This document shows positions 42,742-50,706 of a stretch of DNA of 64,000 nt, in pieces. This DNA comes from Adhaeribacter swui. Its GTDB lineage: Bacteria > Bacteroidota > Bacteroidia > Cytophagales > Hymenobacteraceae. Position 1 is the stretch's first letter. Every line of letters starts with the position of its first letter. The DNA is taken from positions 744,001-808,000 of the forward strand of contig NZ_CP055156.1 of the NCBI RefSeq assembly GCF_014217805.1. Reading direction: 5' to 3'. Below the pieces are notes generated by a model, which did no database searches, had not been told where the DNA came from, and saw only the letters and a list, made by a program, of their open reading frames with translations. The translations under genes were made by a program, and so were the position numbers.

Positions 42742-45249
42742 ATGAAAAACCAAGCCGTTTCGAATAACGCCAAGTCAACCGTGGTAACAAGCCCCATTCA
42801 TCAGCGGCAGCCATTTAATTTTAAAAAAAATGTATTGCCGCACGTACTTGCGGTGCTGTTATTTCTGGGTTTAACTGCTGCTTATGTGGCGCCTATTTTA
42901 TTCGAAAACAAAAGTTTGGTGCAGAACGACATTCTGCAATCCAAGGGCGGCTCCAAAGAAATTCAGGATTACCGCGATAAACACAACGGCCAAGAACCGC
43001 TCTGGACCAACTCTATGTTCAGCGGCATGCCCGCCTACCTGATTACCACGCGTTTCCCCGGCGACCTTTCTTATATTTTTCATAATGCTTTAACCCTAGG
43101 CATGCCGGCGGTGGCCGCTAACATTTTTTTAACGCTGGTTTGTGCTTACATTTTGTTTGTAGTAATGGGCATGAGTACCTGGCTGGCTATTGCCGGGTCG
43201 TTTGCCATGACTTTTACGTCGTATAACCTGGTTATTCTGGCGGCGGGGCATAATACCAAATCGTTGGCCATTGCTTACATTCCGCTGGCGCTGGCCGGTT
43301 TGCTCTACGCCTTCCGGAAAGGTAATCGGCATTTGTGGCTGGGTGCGGCATTATTTACTTTTGGTTTAGCCATGCACATCCGTTCCAACCACATGCAGAT
43401 AACCTATTATTTGCTGTTGCTGGTACTTATTTTTGGGATTGTTTATTTGATTGATGCCATTAAAAATGGTTGGTTGCCCGACTTTTTTAAACGCGTTGTG
43501 GTATTAGGCATTTGCGCCATTATTGCAGCTGGAGTAAGTTTTGGCCGCTTGTATACTACCGCCGAGTACACCAAATATTCCATTCGCGGTAAATCTGAGT
43601 TGAAAGCACCGAATAGTGGTAACAACCAATCAACTGGTTTGGATCGGGATTATGCGTTTAACTGGAGCTACGGCGTAGGCGAAACCATGACTTTATTGGT
43701 ACCTAATTTCTACGGTGGGGCCAGCGTAGGTTCCTTAAGTAAAAATTCCGAAACCGCTAAAGCAATGATCCAGAACGGCATTCCGGAAGTGCAGGTAGAA
43801 GAGTATTTAAAAAGTTTTCCGTTGTACTGGGGTGATCAGCCGGGTACCAGCGGTCCGGTTTACGTGGGTGCCATTGTGTGTTTTTTATTTGTGCTCGGGC
43901 TATTCGTCGTTGAAAAACGTCTTCGTTACTGGCTATTAGCGGGCACCATTTTATCCATTGTGCTGTCGTGGGGCAAAAACTTTCCGGCCTTTAATTATTT
44001 CATGTTCGATTACTTCCCGGCTTATAATAAATTCCGGGCTGTATCCATGACTTTAGTAATCGCCCAGATTACCATGCCTTTGCTCGGGATTTTTGCCTTG
44101 TATCGCTTTTTGTATAAAGGCGATGTAAAAGAACCGCAGAAAAATTTATTGTACGCGGCGGCTATTACGGGCGGTATTTGCTTACTGGTGTTTCTGCTGG
44201 CGGGTATGGGTAGTTTCTCGAACCCCAACGATGAACGCACCTTGCAACAAGCCTGGCTTATTAACGCCGTACGTGCCGACCGGGCGGGTATGATGCGTGG
44301 CGACGCCATTCGTTCCCTGATTTTTATCGTTCTAGCGGCAGGAGCTTTGTACTTTTATTTACGCAATAAATTAGCGGTTACTTCGGCAGTTTTAATAATT
44401 ACTTTTTTAATTCTGATTGACCTCTGGACCGTAGATAAACGTTACCTAAACAACGACAATTTTCAAACGAATTTAACCGAAACGCATTTCGAACCAACTC
44501 CGGCCGATCAGGCAATTCTACAAGACAAGGATTTAAGTTACCGGGTGCTTAACCTGGGCGATCCGTTTAACGAAGCGCGTACTTCTTATTTCCATAAATC
44601 CATTGGGGGCTATCACGGGGCCAAACTGCGGCGCTACGCCGATATTATCGAGCATCATATTGCTCAGAATAATATCAAGGTTTTAAACATGCTCAACACC
44701 CGGTACTTCATTACCGGCGACCAGCAACAACCGGTGCAGCGCAATCCGCAGGCTTTAGGCAACGCCTGGTTCGTGCAGAAAATAACCAAAGTAAACAGCC
44801 CCGACGAAGAATTAGCCGCCTTAAAAGATTTTGACCCGGCTACCGAAGCTGTAGTGGATGTTTCTAAGTTCCCGGTGAAGCAAACAGAATATAATGCGGC
44901 GGGCTCTACGGTTACGCTCACCAGTTATGAACCCAACGATTTAAAATACAACGTTTCGGCGGCGCAAGCTGGCCTGATTGTTTTCTCAGAAATTTATTAT
45001 CCCGAAGGCTGGCAAGCGTACCTCGATGGCAAACCAGTAGAACATATCCGGGCCAATTATGTGTTGCGGGCCATGCCGGTACCAGCCGGTAAACACACCG
45101 TAGAATTTAAGTTTGAACCGGCCTCGTACAGCTTAGGCAATACCGGCTCGCTTATTTCTTCTATTTTAATGGTATTAATTATCGTGGGCGGTATTTTTTA
45201 CGCTGTAAAATCCGGTAAAGAAGAAGAAATAAAAGAATCAGGCAGATAG
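42742..45249 (+). CDS. YfhO family polytopic membrane protein
   Basis: An 835-residue protein with about 12-14 hydrophobic spans and a large C-terminal soluble domain (about 590-800). Early features are NDILQSKGGSKEIQDYRDKH and LWTNSMFSGMPAYLITTRFPGD, which match YfhO. The family is related to GT-C glycosyltransferases and has been linked to modification of lipoteichoic acid in Gram-positive bacteria; its job in Bacteroidota is not clear. It lies in a likely unit with an FkbM methyltransferase and DUF4834, which suggests a cell-envelope glycan role. Confidence 0.9.
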   Translation: MKNQAVSNNAKSTVVTSPIHQRQPFNFKKNVLPHVLAVLLFLGLTAAYVAPILFENKSLVQNDILQSKGGSKEIQDYRDKHNGQEPLWTNSMFSGMPAYLITTRFPGDLSYIFHNALTLGMPAVAANIFLTLVCAYILFVVMGMSTWLAIAGSFAMTFTSYNLVILAAGHNTKSLAIAYIPLALAGLLYAFRKGNRHLWLGAALFTFGLAMHIRSNHMQITYYLLLLVLIFGIVYLIDAIKNGWLPDFFKRVVVLGICAIIAAGVSFGRLYTTAEYTKYSIRGKSELKAPNSGNNQSTGLDRDYAFNWSYGVGETMTLLVPNFYGGASVGSLSKNSETAKAMIQNGIPEVQVEEYLKSFPLYWGDQPGTSGPVYVGAIVCFLFVLGLFVVEKRLRYWLLAGTILSIVLSWGKNFPAFNYFMFDYFPAYNKFRAVSMTLVIAQITMPLLGIFALYRFLYKGDVKEPQKNLLYAAAITGGICLLVFLLAGMGSFSNPNDERTLQQAWLINAVRADRAGMMRGDAIRSLIFIVLAAGALYFYLRNKLAVTSAVLIITFLILIDLWTVDKRYLNNDNFQTNLTETHFEPTPADQAILQDKDLSYRVLNLGDPFNEARTSYFHKSIGGYHGAKLRRYADIIEHHIAQNNIKVLNMLNTRYFITGDQQQPVQRNPQALGNAWFVQKITKVNSPDEELAALKDFDPATEAVVDVSKFPVKQTEYNAAGSTVTLTSYEPNDLKYNVSAAQAGLIVFSEIYYPEGWQAYLDGKPVEHIRANYVLRAMPVPAGKHTVEFKFEPASYSLGNTGSLISSILMVLIIVGGIFYAVKSGKEEEIKESGR

Positions 45250-45271
45250 TTTTTATACATCTCTTTTTATT

Positions 45272-45330
45272 TGTCCTTCAGCAGGGAGCTATGTAGCAAG
45301 ATAGTTTCTTTCTGAAGGACATTGTTTTTT
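45272..45330 (+). terminator. Terminator of the FkbM-YfhO unit
   Basis: TGTCCTTCAG (45272-45281) pairs with CTGAAGGACA (45312-45321) around a 30-base loop, followed by TTGTTTTTT. Confidence 0.65.
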
Positions 45331-45365
45331 AAATTATTTTCTTTTCGCTATTTAGAAAAGTTATT

Positions 45366-46274
45366 TTGATACCGTCTGCCGCTCCCCTCCAACTTATCTC
45401 AGAACCGCTCTTACAAGAGAAACAAATTACCTTGTACTTAAAGCGGGAAGATTTGCTGCATCCGCACATTTCGGGGAATAAGTGGCGGAAACTGAAATAC
45501 AACTTAATAGAGGCCAAAAATCACCAGAAAGATACTTTACTTACTTTTGGTGGCGCTTACTCTAACCACATTGTGGCTGTAGCCGCTGCTGGTCAGGAGT
45601 ATAATTTTAAAACCATCGGCTTTATTCGCGGTGAAGCCCATGAACCGCTTAATTCAACGCTCCAGTTTGCGCAAAACTGCGGCATGCAATTACATTATAT
45701 CGACCGGACTACGTACCGGCAAAAACAAGATCCGGCTTTTCAGGGAAATTTAAAAAAACAGTACCCTAACGCTTACATTTTACCCGAAGGCGGAACCAAC
45801 TTACTGGCGGTAAAAGGCTGCACTGAAATTGTTACGGATATAAATATCCCGTTTGATTATATCTGCTGCGCGGCAGGTACTGGGGGCACATTATCCGGGA
45901 TTATTGCGGGTTTAAACGGGTACGCTCAGGTAATTGGTATTCCGGCACTGAAAGGCGGGGAATTTTTAAAAACGGACGTGACTGCTTTAGTTAAAGAATA
46001 TAGCGGACAGGAGTACCAGAACTGGCAGTTACAAACCGATTATCATTTTGGTGGTTACGCTAAGGTAAAGCCGGAGTTAATAACTTTTATTCAAGTTTTT
46101 AAAGAAAACCACCATGTTCAACTCGAGCCTGTTTACACGGGCAAAATGTTGTATGGCATTTACGATTTAATTCGCCAAGATTACTTTAAGGCCGGCTGCA
46201 CTATTACTGCTATTCATACCGGCGGCTTGCAAGGGCTGGCTGGCTTTGCCGAGCGTTTAGGTATCGTTCTTTAA
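45366..46274 (+). CDS. ACC deaminase/D-cysteine desulfhydrase family PLP enzyme
   Basis: A 302-residue fold-type II PLP enzyme. The PLP lysine lies in SGNKWRKLKYNL (Lys41 or Lys44 region), the phosphate-binding loop in AAGTGGTLSG (about 169-178), and FGGAYSNHIVA is also conserved. Family members open 1-aminocyclopropane-1-carboxylate or release sulfide from D-cysteine; the two cannot be separated here, and D-cysteine desulfhydrase is the more common case in bacteria like this. The start appears to be a TTG, as no ATG or GTG lies nearby in frame and the predicted N-terminus fits the family. The stop overlaps that of the convergent next gene. Confidence 0.87.
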   Translation: MIPSAAPLQLISEPLLQEKQITLYLKREDLLHPHISGNKWRKLKYNLIEAKNHQKDTLLTFGGAYSNHIVAVAAAGQEYNFKTIGFIRGEAHEPLNSTLQFAQNCGMQLHYIDRTTYRQKQDPAFQGNLKKQYPNAYILPEGGTNLLAVKGCTEIVTDINIPFDYICCAAGTGGTLSGIIAGLNGYAQVIGIPALKGGEFLKTDVTALVKEYSGQEYQNWQLQTDYHFGGYAKVKPELITFIQVFKENHHVQLEPVYTGKMLYGIYDLIRQDYFKAGCTITAIHTGGLQGLAGFAERLGIVL

Positions 46275-47425
46275 TCTGCCACATTTTTAAAAATAAACTG
46301 GTGTAAACCAATGGCGCCAAACACGAAAACATAACTAATTACACTCATTAAAAAGCGCGCATCCCAATCTTCGCTGGTTACCGTAACAATAAAAGCTTGC
46401 TGCAAAAAAACGGTACAAACAAATAATTTAACCGGCCTTTTAATTTGCCCCACTTTAAGCGCAACCACCCAAAAAAAGTACATCGGGTAGAGAACCAGTA
46501 TAATTAGCCCGTTATGCCAAAAAGAGTAATACGGCTTTATATGCAGAAAAAACAGCAAGCACCTGGTAACAGACATTTTTAAAAAATAGACCGGATTGTC
46601 CCGTACAAAAACCAGTACGCGATGCAAGGGTGATAGCTGAGCTACCGGCAGGTTTAATTCTGTTTTTTTGAATTGATAATAATGGCTGTTAAATATTACC
46701 TGACCATCCTGGTACGTTTTTATAAAATCGAAATGAGTTAATAAAAACTGGTTAATAACAACAACCCCCAGGAACACCATACCCAAACCCATTAAAAAGT
46801 ATAATAAACGTTGCTGCGCGCTGTTTTGAAGGAGAAAAAAATAAGAGAATAAGTAGCACAAATAACCCGTTAAAACTATAAAGCCATTTGGCCGGATAAT
46901 ACAAGTAAAAATGATAACGAATATGGCCTGCCAATGGCCTTTCCCGTTTCTGAGGTGCACTACGCAGTAAAGCGAAAAAATAACAAATGAGGTAAACAGC
47001 GAATCAGTTAGAATAAAAAAATTCCAGGTGAGCAGGCCCGGCCATAAAATAAAAAGAGCGGTACCTAAAAATGCGGCATAAAACCTGGCGGGCGCAAGTA
47101 CCCGAATGGTTTTATACAAAGCCCCGGCGGCCAAGCCCGATAAAAGAACCTGAACCAGAACCACACCTTTCAGACTTATATTTAAACCAAGGAATACCGC
47201 TAAAAAAAGCGAATACCCCATGTAGCGCGAATAATGATTATCGGGAAACTGGCCGGTAGTGATGGCTTTTGCATAAGTTAAGTAACCATATGAATCGCCG
47301 GAAAAGGCAACACCCTGGTATTTAAAAAAAAGAAATAACTGACTAAGCAAAAAGAAAATTACCAGTAATACCTTACTGCCTGTTTGCCGTTGCCGTCCTA
47401 AGCGGAAAAATAAAGTAGGCCTCAT
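46271..47425 (-). CDS. Polytopic membrane protein, probable GT-C-type glycosyltransferase
   Basis: A 384-residue protein with about ten hydrophobic spans. The loop after the first span carries FSGDSYGYLTYAKAI, where an acidic residue in this position is the catalytic base of GT-C enzymes (mannosyl/arabinosyltransferase-like, PMT/GT39 relatives). The next loop has YSRYMGYSLFLAVFLG, and ILTDSLFTS follows. The donor would be a lipid-linked sugar, but donor and acceptor are unknown. Its stop overlaps the end of the convergent PLP-enzyme gene by 4 bases. Confidence 0.65.
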   Translation of the reverse strand: MRPTLFFRLGRQRQTGSKVLLVIFFLLSQLFLFFKYQGVAFSGDSYGYLTYAKAITTGQFPDNHYSRYMGYSLFLAVFLGLNISLKGVVLVQVLLSGLAAGALYKTIRVLAPARFYAAFLGTALFILWPGLLTWNFFILTDSLFTSFVIFSLYCVVHLRNGKGHWQAIFVIIFTCIIRPNGFIVLTGYLCYLFSYFFLLQNSAQQRLLYFLMGLGMVFLGVVVINQFLLTHFDFIKTYQDGQVIFNSHYYQFKKTELNLPVAQLSPLHRVLVFVRDNPVYFLKMSVTRCLLFFLHIKPYYSFWHNGLIILVLYPMYFFWVVALKVGQIKRPVKLFVCTVFLQQAFIVTVTSEDWDARFLMSVISYVFVFGAIGLHQFIFKNVAD

Positions 47426-47637
47426 TAATTTTTTAAAAACTGCCCCAAAGAGCTAAGCATAAATATTTTAACGCCAGAATACCAGTCATTTACCACCTAT
47501 CTCTCGCATTCTCCTGTCTGTTTATCCTGGTACTGTTACCGATTTTATCTTTAGAATTTTGTCGGCTTACCGGGGCACTTGCATAAACGTAAAGTCTTAA
47601 TTTAAAATGAAATTAAACTTCTTTCGTTGGTTTAGTA

Positions 47638-47645
47638 TACATTTG
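47638..47645 (+). promoter_or_regulatory. Bacteroidota -7 box of the DUF4230 gene
   Basis: TACATTTG, a perfect TAnnTTTG, 33 bases before the ATG at 47679. No clear -33 element at the usual distance. Confidence 0.4.
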
Positions 47646-47678
47646 ATGCAAATCTATACTCCTGTTAACTAATTATTA

Positions 47679-48299
47679 ATGCTCCGTTACCTTCTTAAGC
47701 GCTCTATTCTCTGGATATTAATACTCATTATCGGCTTTTTCGTCTGGCGAAGATTAGGAACGTCTTTTACTCCCGATAAAGCCCCCGTAAAAATAACGCA
47801 CAATACTATTCTGGAGAAAATTGATGATTTAGGCAACCTGGAACTGGTGCGCTATAATTTTAAAGATGTAGTGGAGTACGAAAAAGAGTTTTCGCAGTGG
47901 CTACCAAATTCTAAAAGCGTGTTAATTGTGGCCGGCGAAGCCGTGGGTTGCATTGATTTGCGCCAGGTTACCGCCCAGGATATTGCATTTACCAACGATT
48001 CAGTAATTACCGTAAAATTGCCCGAACCCCAAATTTGTTATTTTAAAGTAGACCATAATAAGTCTAAAGTATTTGCGATGCAGAACACCTACTTTCAGGA
48101 TGCCGAATTAGTAGACGAAGGGTATAAATTTGCGGAAAAACACGTGCGTCAATCAGCTTTAAATTCCGGTATTTTGCAGCAAACGGCCGTAAACGCCGAT
48201 AAAATTCTGAAACCCTTACTGGAAAGTTTAACCGGCAAACAAATTATTCTGGAGCACCAGCATACCACCAAAGCACCGCCTGTTTTACCGAAAAGGTAA
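47679..48299 (+). CDS. DUF4230 domain protein, membrane-anchored
   Basis: A 206-residue protein. One N-terminal span (about 10-23) anchors it; the rest matches DUF4230: TILEKIDDLGNLELVRYNFKDVVEYEK, then VAGEAVGCIDLRQV and a long helix-rich C-terminus. The soluble part most likely faces the periplasm. Function unknown; the domain is widespread and resembles stomatin-like or SPFH-adjacent proteins in layout only. Convergent with recX. Confidence 0.85.
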   Translation: MLRYLLKRSILWILILIIGFFVWRRLGTSFTPDKAPVKITHNTILEKIDDLGNLELVRYNFKDVVEYEKEFSQWLPNSKSVLIVAGEAVGCIDLRQVTAQDIAFTNDSVITVKLPEPQICYFKVDHNKSKVFAMQNTYFQDAELVDEGYKFAEKHVRQSALNSGILQQTAVNADKILKPLLESLTGKQIILEHQHTTKAPPVLPKR

Positions 48300-48387
48300 T
48301 ACCTTCATTAATCCAACCCCGCCCAAACACCCCTTTTTTAAATTATCAGAATTTTAAAAATTTAAAAATTCCCGCAGATTAAGCCTA

Positions 48388-48876
48388 TTACTTATCTCGT
48401 AATACTTCTTGTAAAGCATCCTGGATCAAATCGTTTTCGTAGCCTTTACTCATTAAAAACTGCGTAAGTTTGTGTCGGCGTAAAGCAGCGTTACCTTCTT
48501 TCTCGGTGCGGTTTTTCTTTTCGGTGAGATAGACTAAGTTTTGCCAATAAATTTCCGGGTCAATTTCTTTCATTCCTTGCCGGATGCAGTAATCTGAAAT
48601 TTGTTGCGCTTTCAAACCCAACATAATTTTCCGGCGCCCCCAGCGCTTTAAGTTGCATTTTCCGCGCACATACGATTTGGCATAACGTTCTTCGTCAATC
48701 AGTTTTTCGGCACACAACCGAATAATCGTTTCTTCTACCTCCTCAAATTCCAGACCGTACGAATATAACTTATTCCGGACTTCCTGCTGGGTGCGTTCCT
48801 GGTAAGCGCAATAAGCAGCCGCTTTTATTAAAGCTTCTTTTACGGTATAGGTTTTCTTTTTCCGGGGTTCCTGCAA
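48388..48876 (-). CDS. recX: Regulatory protein RecX
   Basis: RecX binds RecA filaments and limits recombination. The 162-residue protein shows the three-helix repeats of the family: AYCAYQERTQQEVRNKLYSYGL, then IIRLCAEKLIDEERYAKSYVRGKCNLKRWGRRKIMLGLKAQ with the typical G-R-R-K-I segment, and KLTQFLMSKGYENDLIQDAL. recA is not in this window. The gene stands alone on the minus strand; the DNA upstream of it holds the RNA-like structures described at 49.17-49.51 kb. Confidence 0.9.
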   Translation of the reverse strand: MQEPRKKKTYTVKEALIKAAAYCAYQERTQQEVRNKLYSYGLEFEEVEETIIRLCAEKLIDEERYAKSYVRGKCNLKRWGRRKIMLGLKAQQISDYCIRQGMKEIDPEIYWQNLVYLTEKKNRTEKEGNAALRRHKLTQFLMSKGYENDLIQDALQEVLRDK

Positions 48877-49168
48877 GGTATTTTGGTTTAATTTTAAAAT
48901 CTAAAGCTAAGTACAATCAAAGAAAACCGCACTGATTTTCTTTCTAAATAGAAAGACAGGAGCCAATACAGTTGACTATTTGGCCCATATCTTAAACAGA
49001 TTACACCGGTAAACAGTTTAGGTACACGATAGAAAAGCGGTCGCAAAGCCAGCCAGAAAACAGATTAAAATTTTAAAAATTTCAATTTGTTGCGGTGACA
49101 TGTCGGTGACAATAATAAAAGCGGTATCTACAAGCAAAGACACCAGTTTAGCCATGAGGACCTTCTAA
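48877..49168. other. Gene-free stretch upstream of recX
   Basis: No gene is supported. It includes the small hairpin TGTCGGTGACA (49101-49111) and could hold the promoter of the RNA-like region to the right, but no perfect TAnnTTTG is visible on the plus strand. Confidence 0.4.
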
Positions 49169-49326
49169 GGTTCCGGTTCTGCACAGCAGAATTCCGCAGA
49201 CGAGTCGAGGAAAGGAAGCTTAGACAGCCCGAAAGAGCCAAACGAGGCCCGCCGGCCATGAGGCAAACTCAGCCGGTTCAAACAAGATAGCACCGGTACC
49301 TGGAGGCTGGAACAGACTCCAAGTAA
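49169..49326 (+). ncRNA. Candidate structured RNA, copy A
   Basis: A GC-richer island in AT-rich DNA that folds well on the plus strand. The closing stem is GGTTCCGG (49169-49176) with CCGGTACC (49293-49300), 7 of 8 pairs. Inside are TTCTGC/GCAGAA (49177-49191, loop ACA) and CCGGC-TGAG/CTCA-GCCGG (about 49252-49276). After the closing stem comes GGAG(G)CTGGAA with CTCC (49302-49320) and then AAGTA. I do not recognise the family; it lacks the conserved parts of RNase P RNA, tmRNA, SRP RNA and known riboswitches. Copy B downstream has the same plan. Confidence 0.4.
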
Positions 49327-49386
49327 GTAAGATAGAATACTAAATTTTTAAAATTTACTTTTTAGCAGATTATTAAAGCAGTTCAT

Positions 49387-49510
49387 GGTTCCGGCTTTTG
49401 GCCGGAGTAAAGTCACAGAATTTACTTTATAGAAAGGCCCAAGTTTGAAAACTTGCGCCAGTGGTATAGGGAACCTGAGCAAGGTAGGAGCTGGAAGAAA
49501 ACTTCAAGTA
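49387..49510 (+). ncRNA. Candidate structured RNA, copy B
   Basis: It starts with the same GGTTCCGG as copy A (49387-49394). Stems: GGTT(CC) with GGAACC (49470-49475), CCGGC/GCCGG (49391-49405), AGTAAA/TTTACT (49406-49426), and GGC-CAAGTT/AACTTG-GCC (49436-49459). The tail GGAGCTGGAA...CTTCAAGTA (49487-49510) matches the tail of copy A, and the stem GGAG/CTTC has one G-T where A has a C-G-type pair, so pairing is kept. That G-T pair favours the plus strand. Function unknown. Confidence 0.4.
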
Positions 49511-49604
49511 GAAATAAAAAAATTACTTTTTATTACCCACCCCTAACCCCTCCTTACCCAAAGCAGGGAGCCATAAAATTTAAAGATTACCGGCTTCGTG
49601 CATA

Positions 49605-50543
49605 TTACAAAACAGACTCTTCCGGAATATTCGATTCGTTAACAATATACAACGGGCGGTTTCGTACGTTTTGGCTTAAGCGACTAATGTACTCGCCAAT
49701 AATACCAATTGAAATAAGCTGCACACCACCCAAAAACAAAACACTCACCATCAGCGACGACCAGCCGGGTACGTAATCGCGGGTGATAAAACGGGAATAC
49801 AGCGTGTATAACATCACCAGAAAAGCAATGCCCGATACCACAAAACCACTTACTGTTGCCATTTTTAAAGGCAAGTTAGAATAAGACGTAATACCATCGA
49901 GCGCCAATCGAATCATTTTGGAGTAAGAATAGCCGCTTTGGCCCTGGTAGCGTTCAGGTCGGTCGTACTCCAGAAAGGTTTGCGGAAAACCAATCCAGGC
50001 AATCTGGCCCCGGATAAACTTTTGCTGCTCCGGCATTTGCTTGAGCGTATTTACTACTTTGCGGCTGATAATGCGGAAATCGCCGGCATCTACCGGCAGG
50101 GGCGTGCGGGTAATGCGGGTAAGTAAGCGGTAAAAAAAGCGGGCAGTTGATTTTTTTAAAAAACTTTCGCCGGCCCGGGTTTTGCGGCGGGCGTATACCA
50201 CCTCGTGGCCTTGCTGCCATTGCGCGTACAAAGCCGGAATTAGTTCCGGTGGGTCCTGTAAATCGCCGTCCAGAATAACTACTGCATTGCCCCGGGCTTT
50301 ATCCAGACCCGCGCTAATGGCGATTTGCTGCCCAAAGTTGCGACTGAAATCAATATAGCGCACCCAAGGGTTTTGCCGGGATAGTTCTTTAATTAAAGTT
50401 AAAGATTGATCGGTACTGCCATCGTTCACAAATATTAATTCGTACGAAATAGCTAAAGGCTGCATAACCTGTTGTAAACGTTGGTAAAGCACTAATACAT
50501 TAGCGGCTTCGTTGTAAACAGGTATAACAACCGATAACTCCAC
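49605..50543 (-). CDS. GT2 glycosyltransferase of the polyprenyl-phosphate type (GtrB/DPM1-like)
   Basis: A 312-residue enzyme that probably moves a sugar from a nucleotide onto a polyprenyl phosphate. The GT-A domain shows VVIPVYNEAANV, FVNDGSTDQS, and the metal motif DGDLQDPPE (Asp93-Asp95 region); RPERYQGQSGYSYSKM is typical of the GtrB/DPM1 group. Two C-terminal spans (about 234-255 and 268-290) anchor it in the inner membrane. Its stop lies just right of the RNA-like region. The downstream acceptor pathway is not visible here. Confidence 0.92.
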   Translation of the reverse strand: MELSVVIPVYNEAANVLVLYQRLQQVMQPLAISYELIFVNDGSTDQSLTLIKELSRQNPWVRYIDFSRNFGQQIAISAGLDKARGNAVVILDGDLQDPPELIPALYAQWQQGHEVVYARRKTRAGESFLKKSTARFFYRLLTRITRTPLPVDAGDFRIISRKVVNTLKQMPEQQKFIRGQIAWIGFPQTFLEYDRPERYQGQSGYSYSKMIRLALDGITSYSNLPLKMATVSGFVVSGIAFLVMLYTLYSRFITRDYVPGWSSLMVSVLFLGGVQLISIGIIGEYISRLSQNVRNRPLYIVNESNIPEESVL

Positions 50544-50706
50544 AGCAATTTTTAAGTTTAAGCTAAAGATACAATTTATAGGGTCAGGCCTTGTGGTTGG
50601 TAAAGGTAATTGCTAGTGGCTTCGAAACAAAAACAATCTAAGGCAACGCTCTTCCGCTAAAATACATCTATCGTTTTATATTATCGTACACCCGACTTTT
50701 AAGTGC

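Noticed and set aside
49169-49510. RNase P RNA, tmRNA or group II intron
   Set aside because: The GAGGAAAG at 49206 recalls RNase P RNA, but the universal GGAAAGUC and ACAGAANCCGG parts are missing; no tmRNA tag, CCA end or intron domain V is seen.
49453-49776. 107-residue plus-strand frame
   Set aside because: It overlaps the RNA-like region and the GT2 gene on the opposite strand; no family match.
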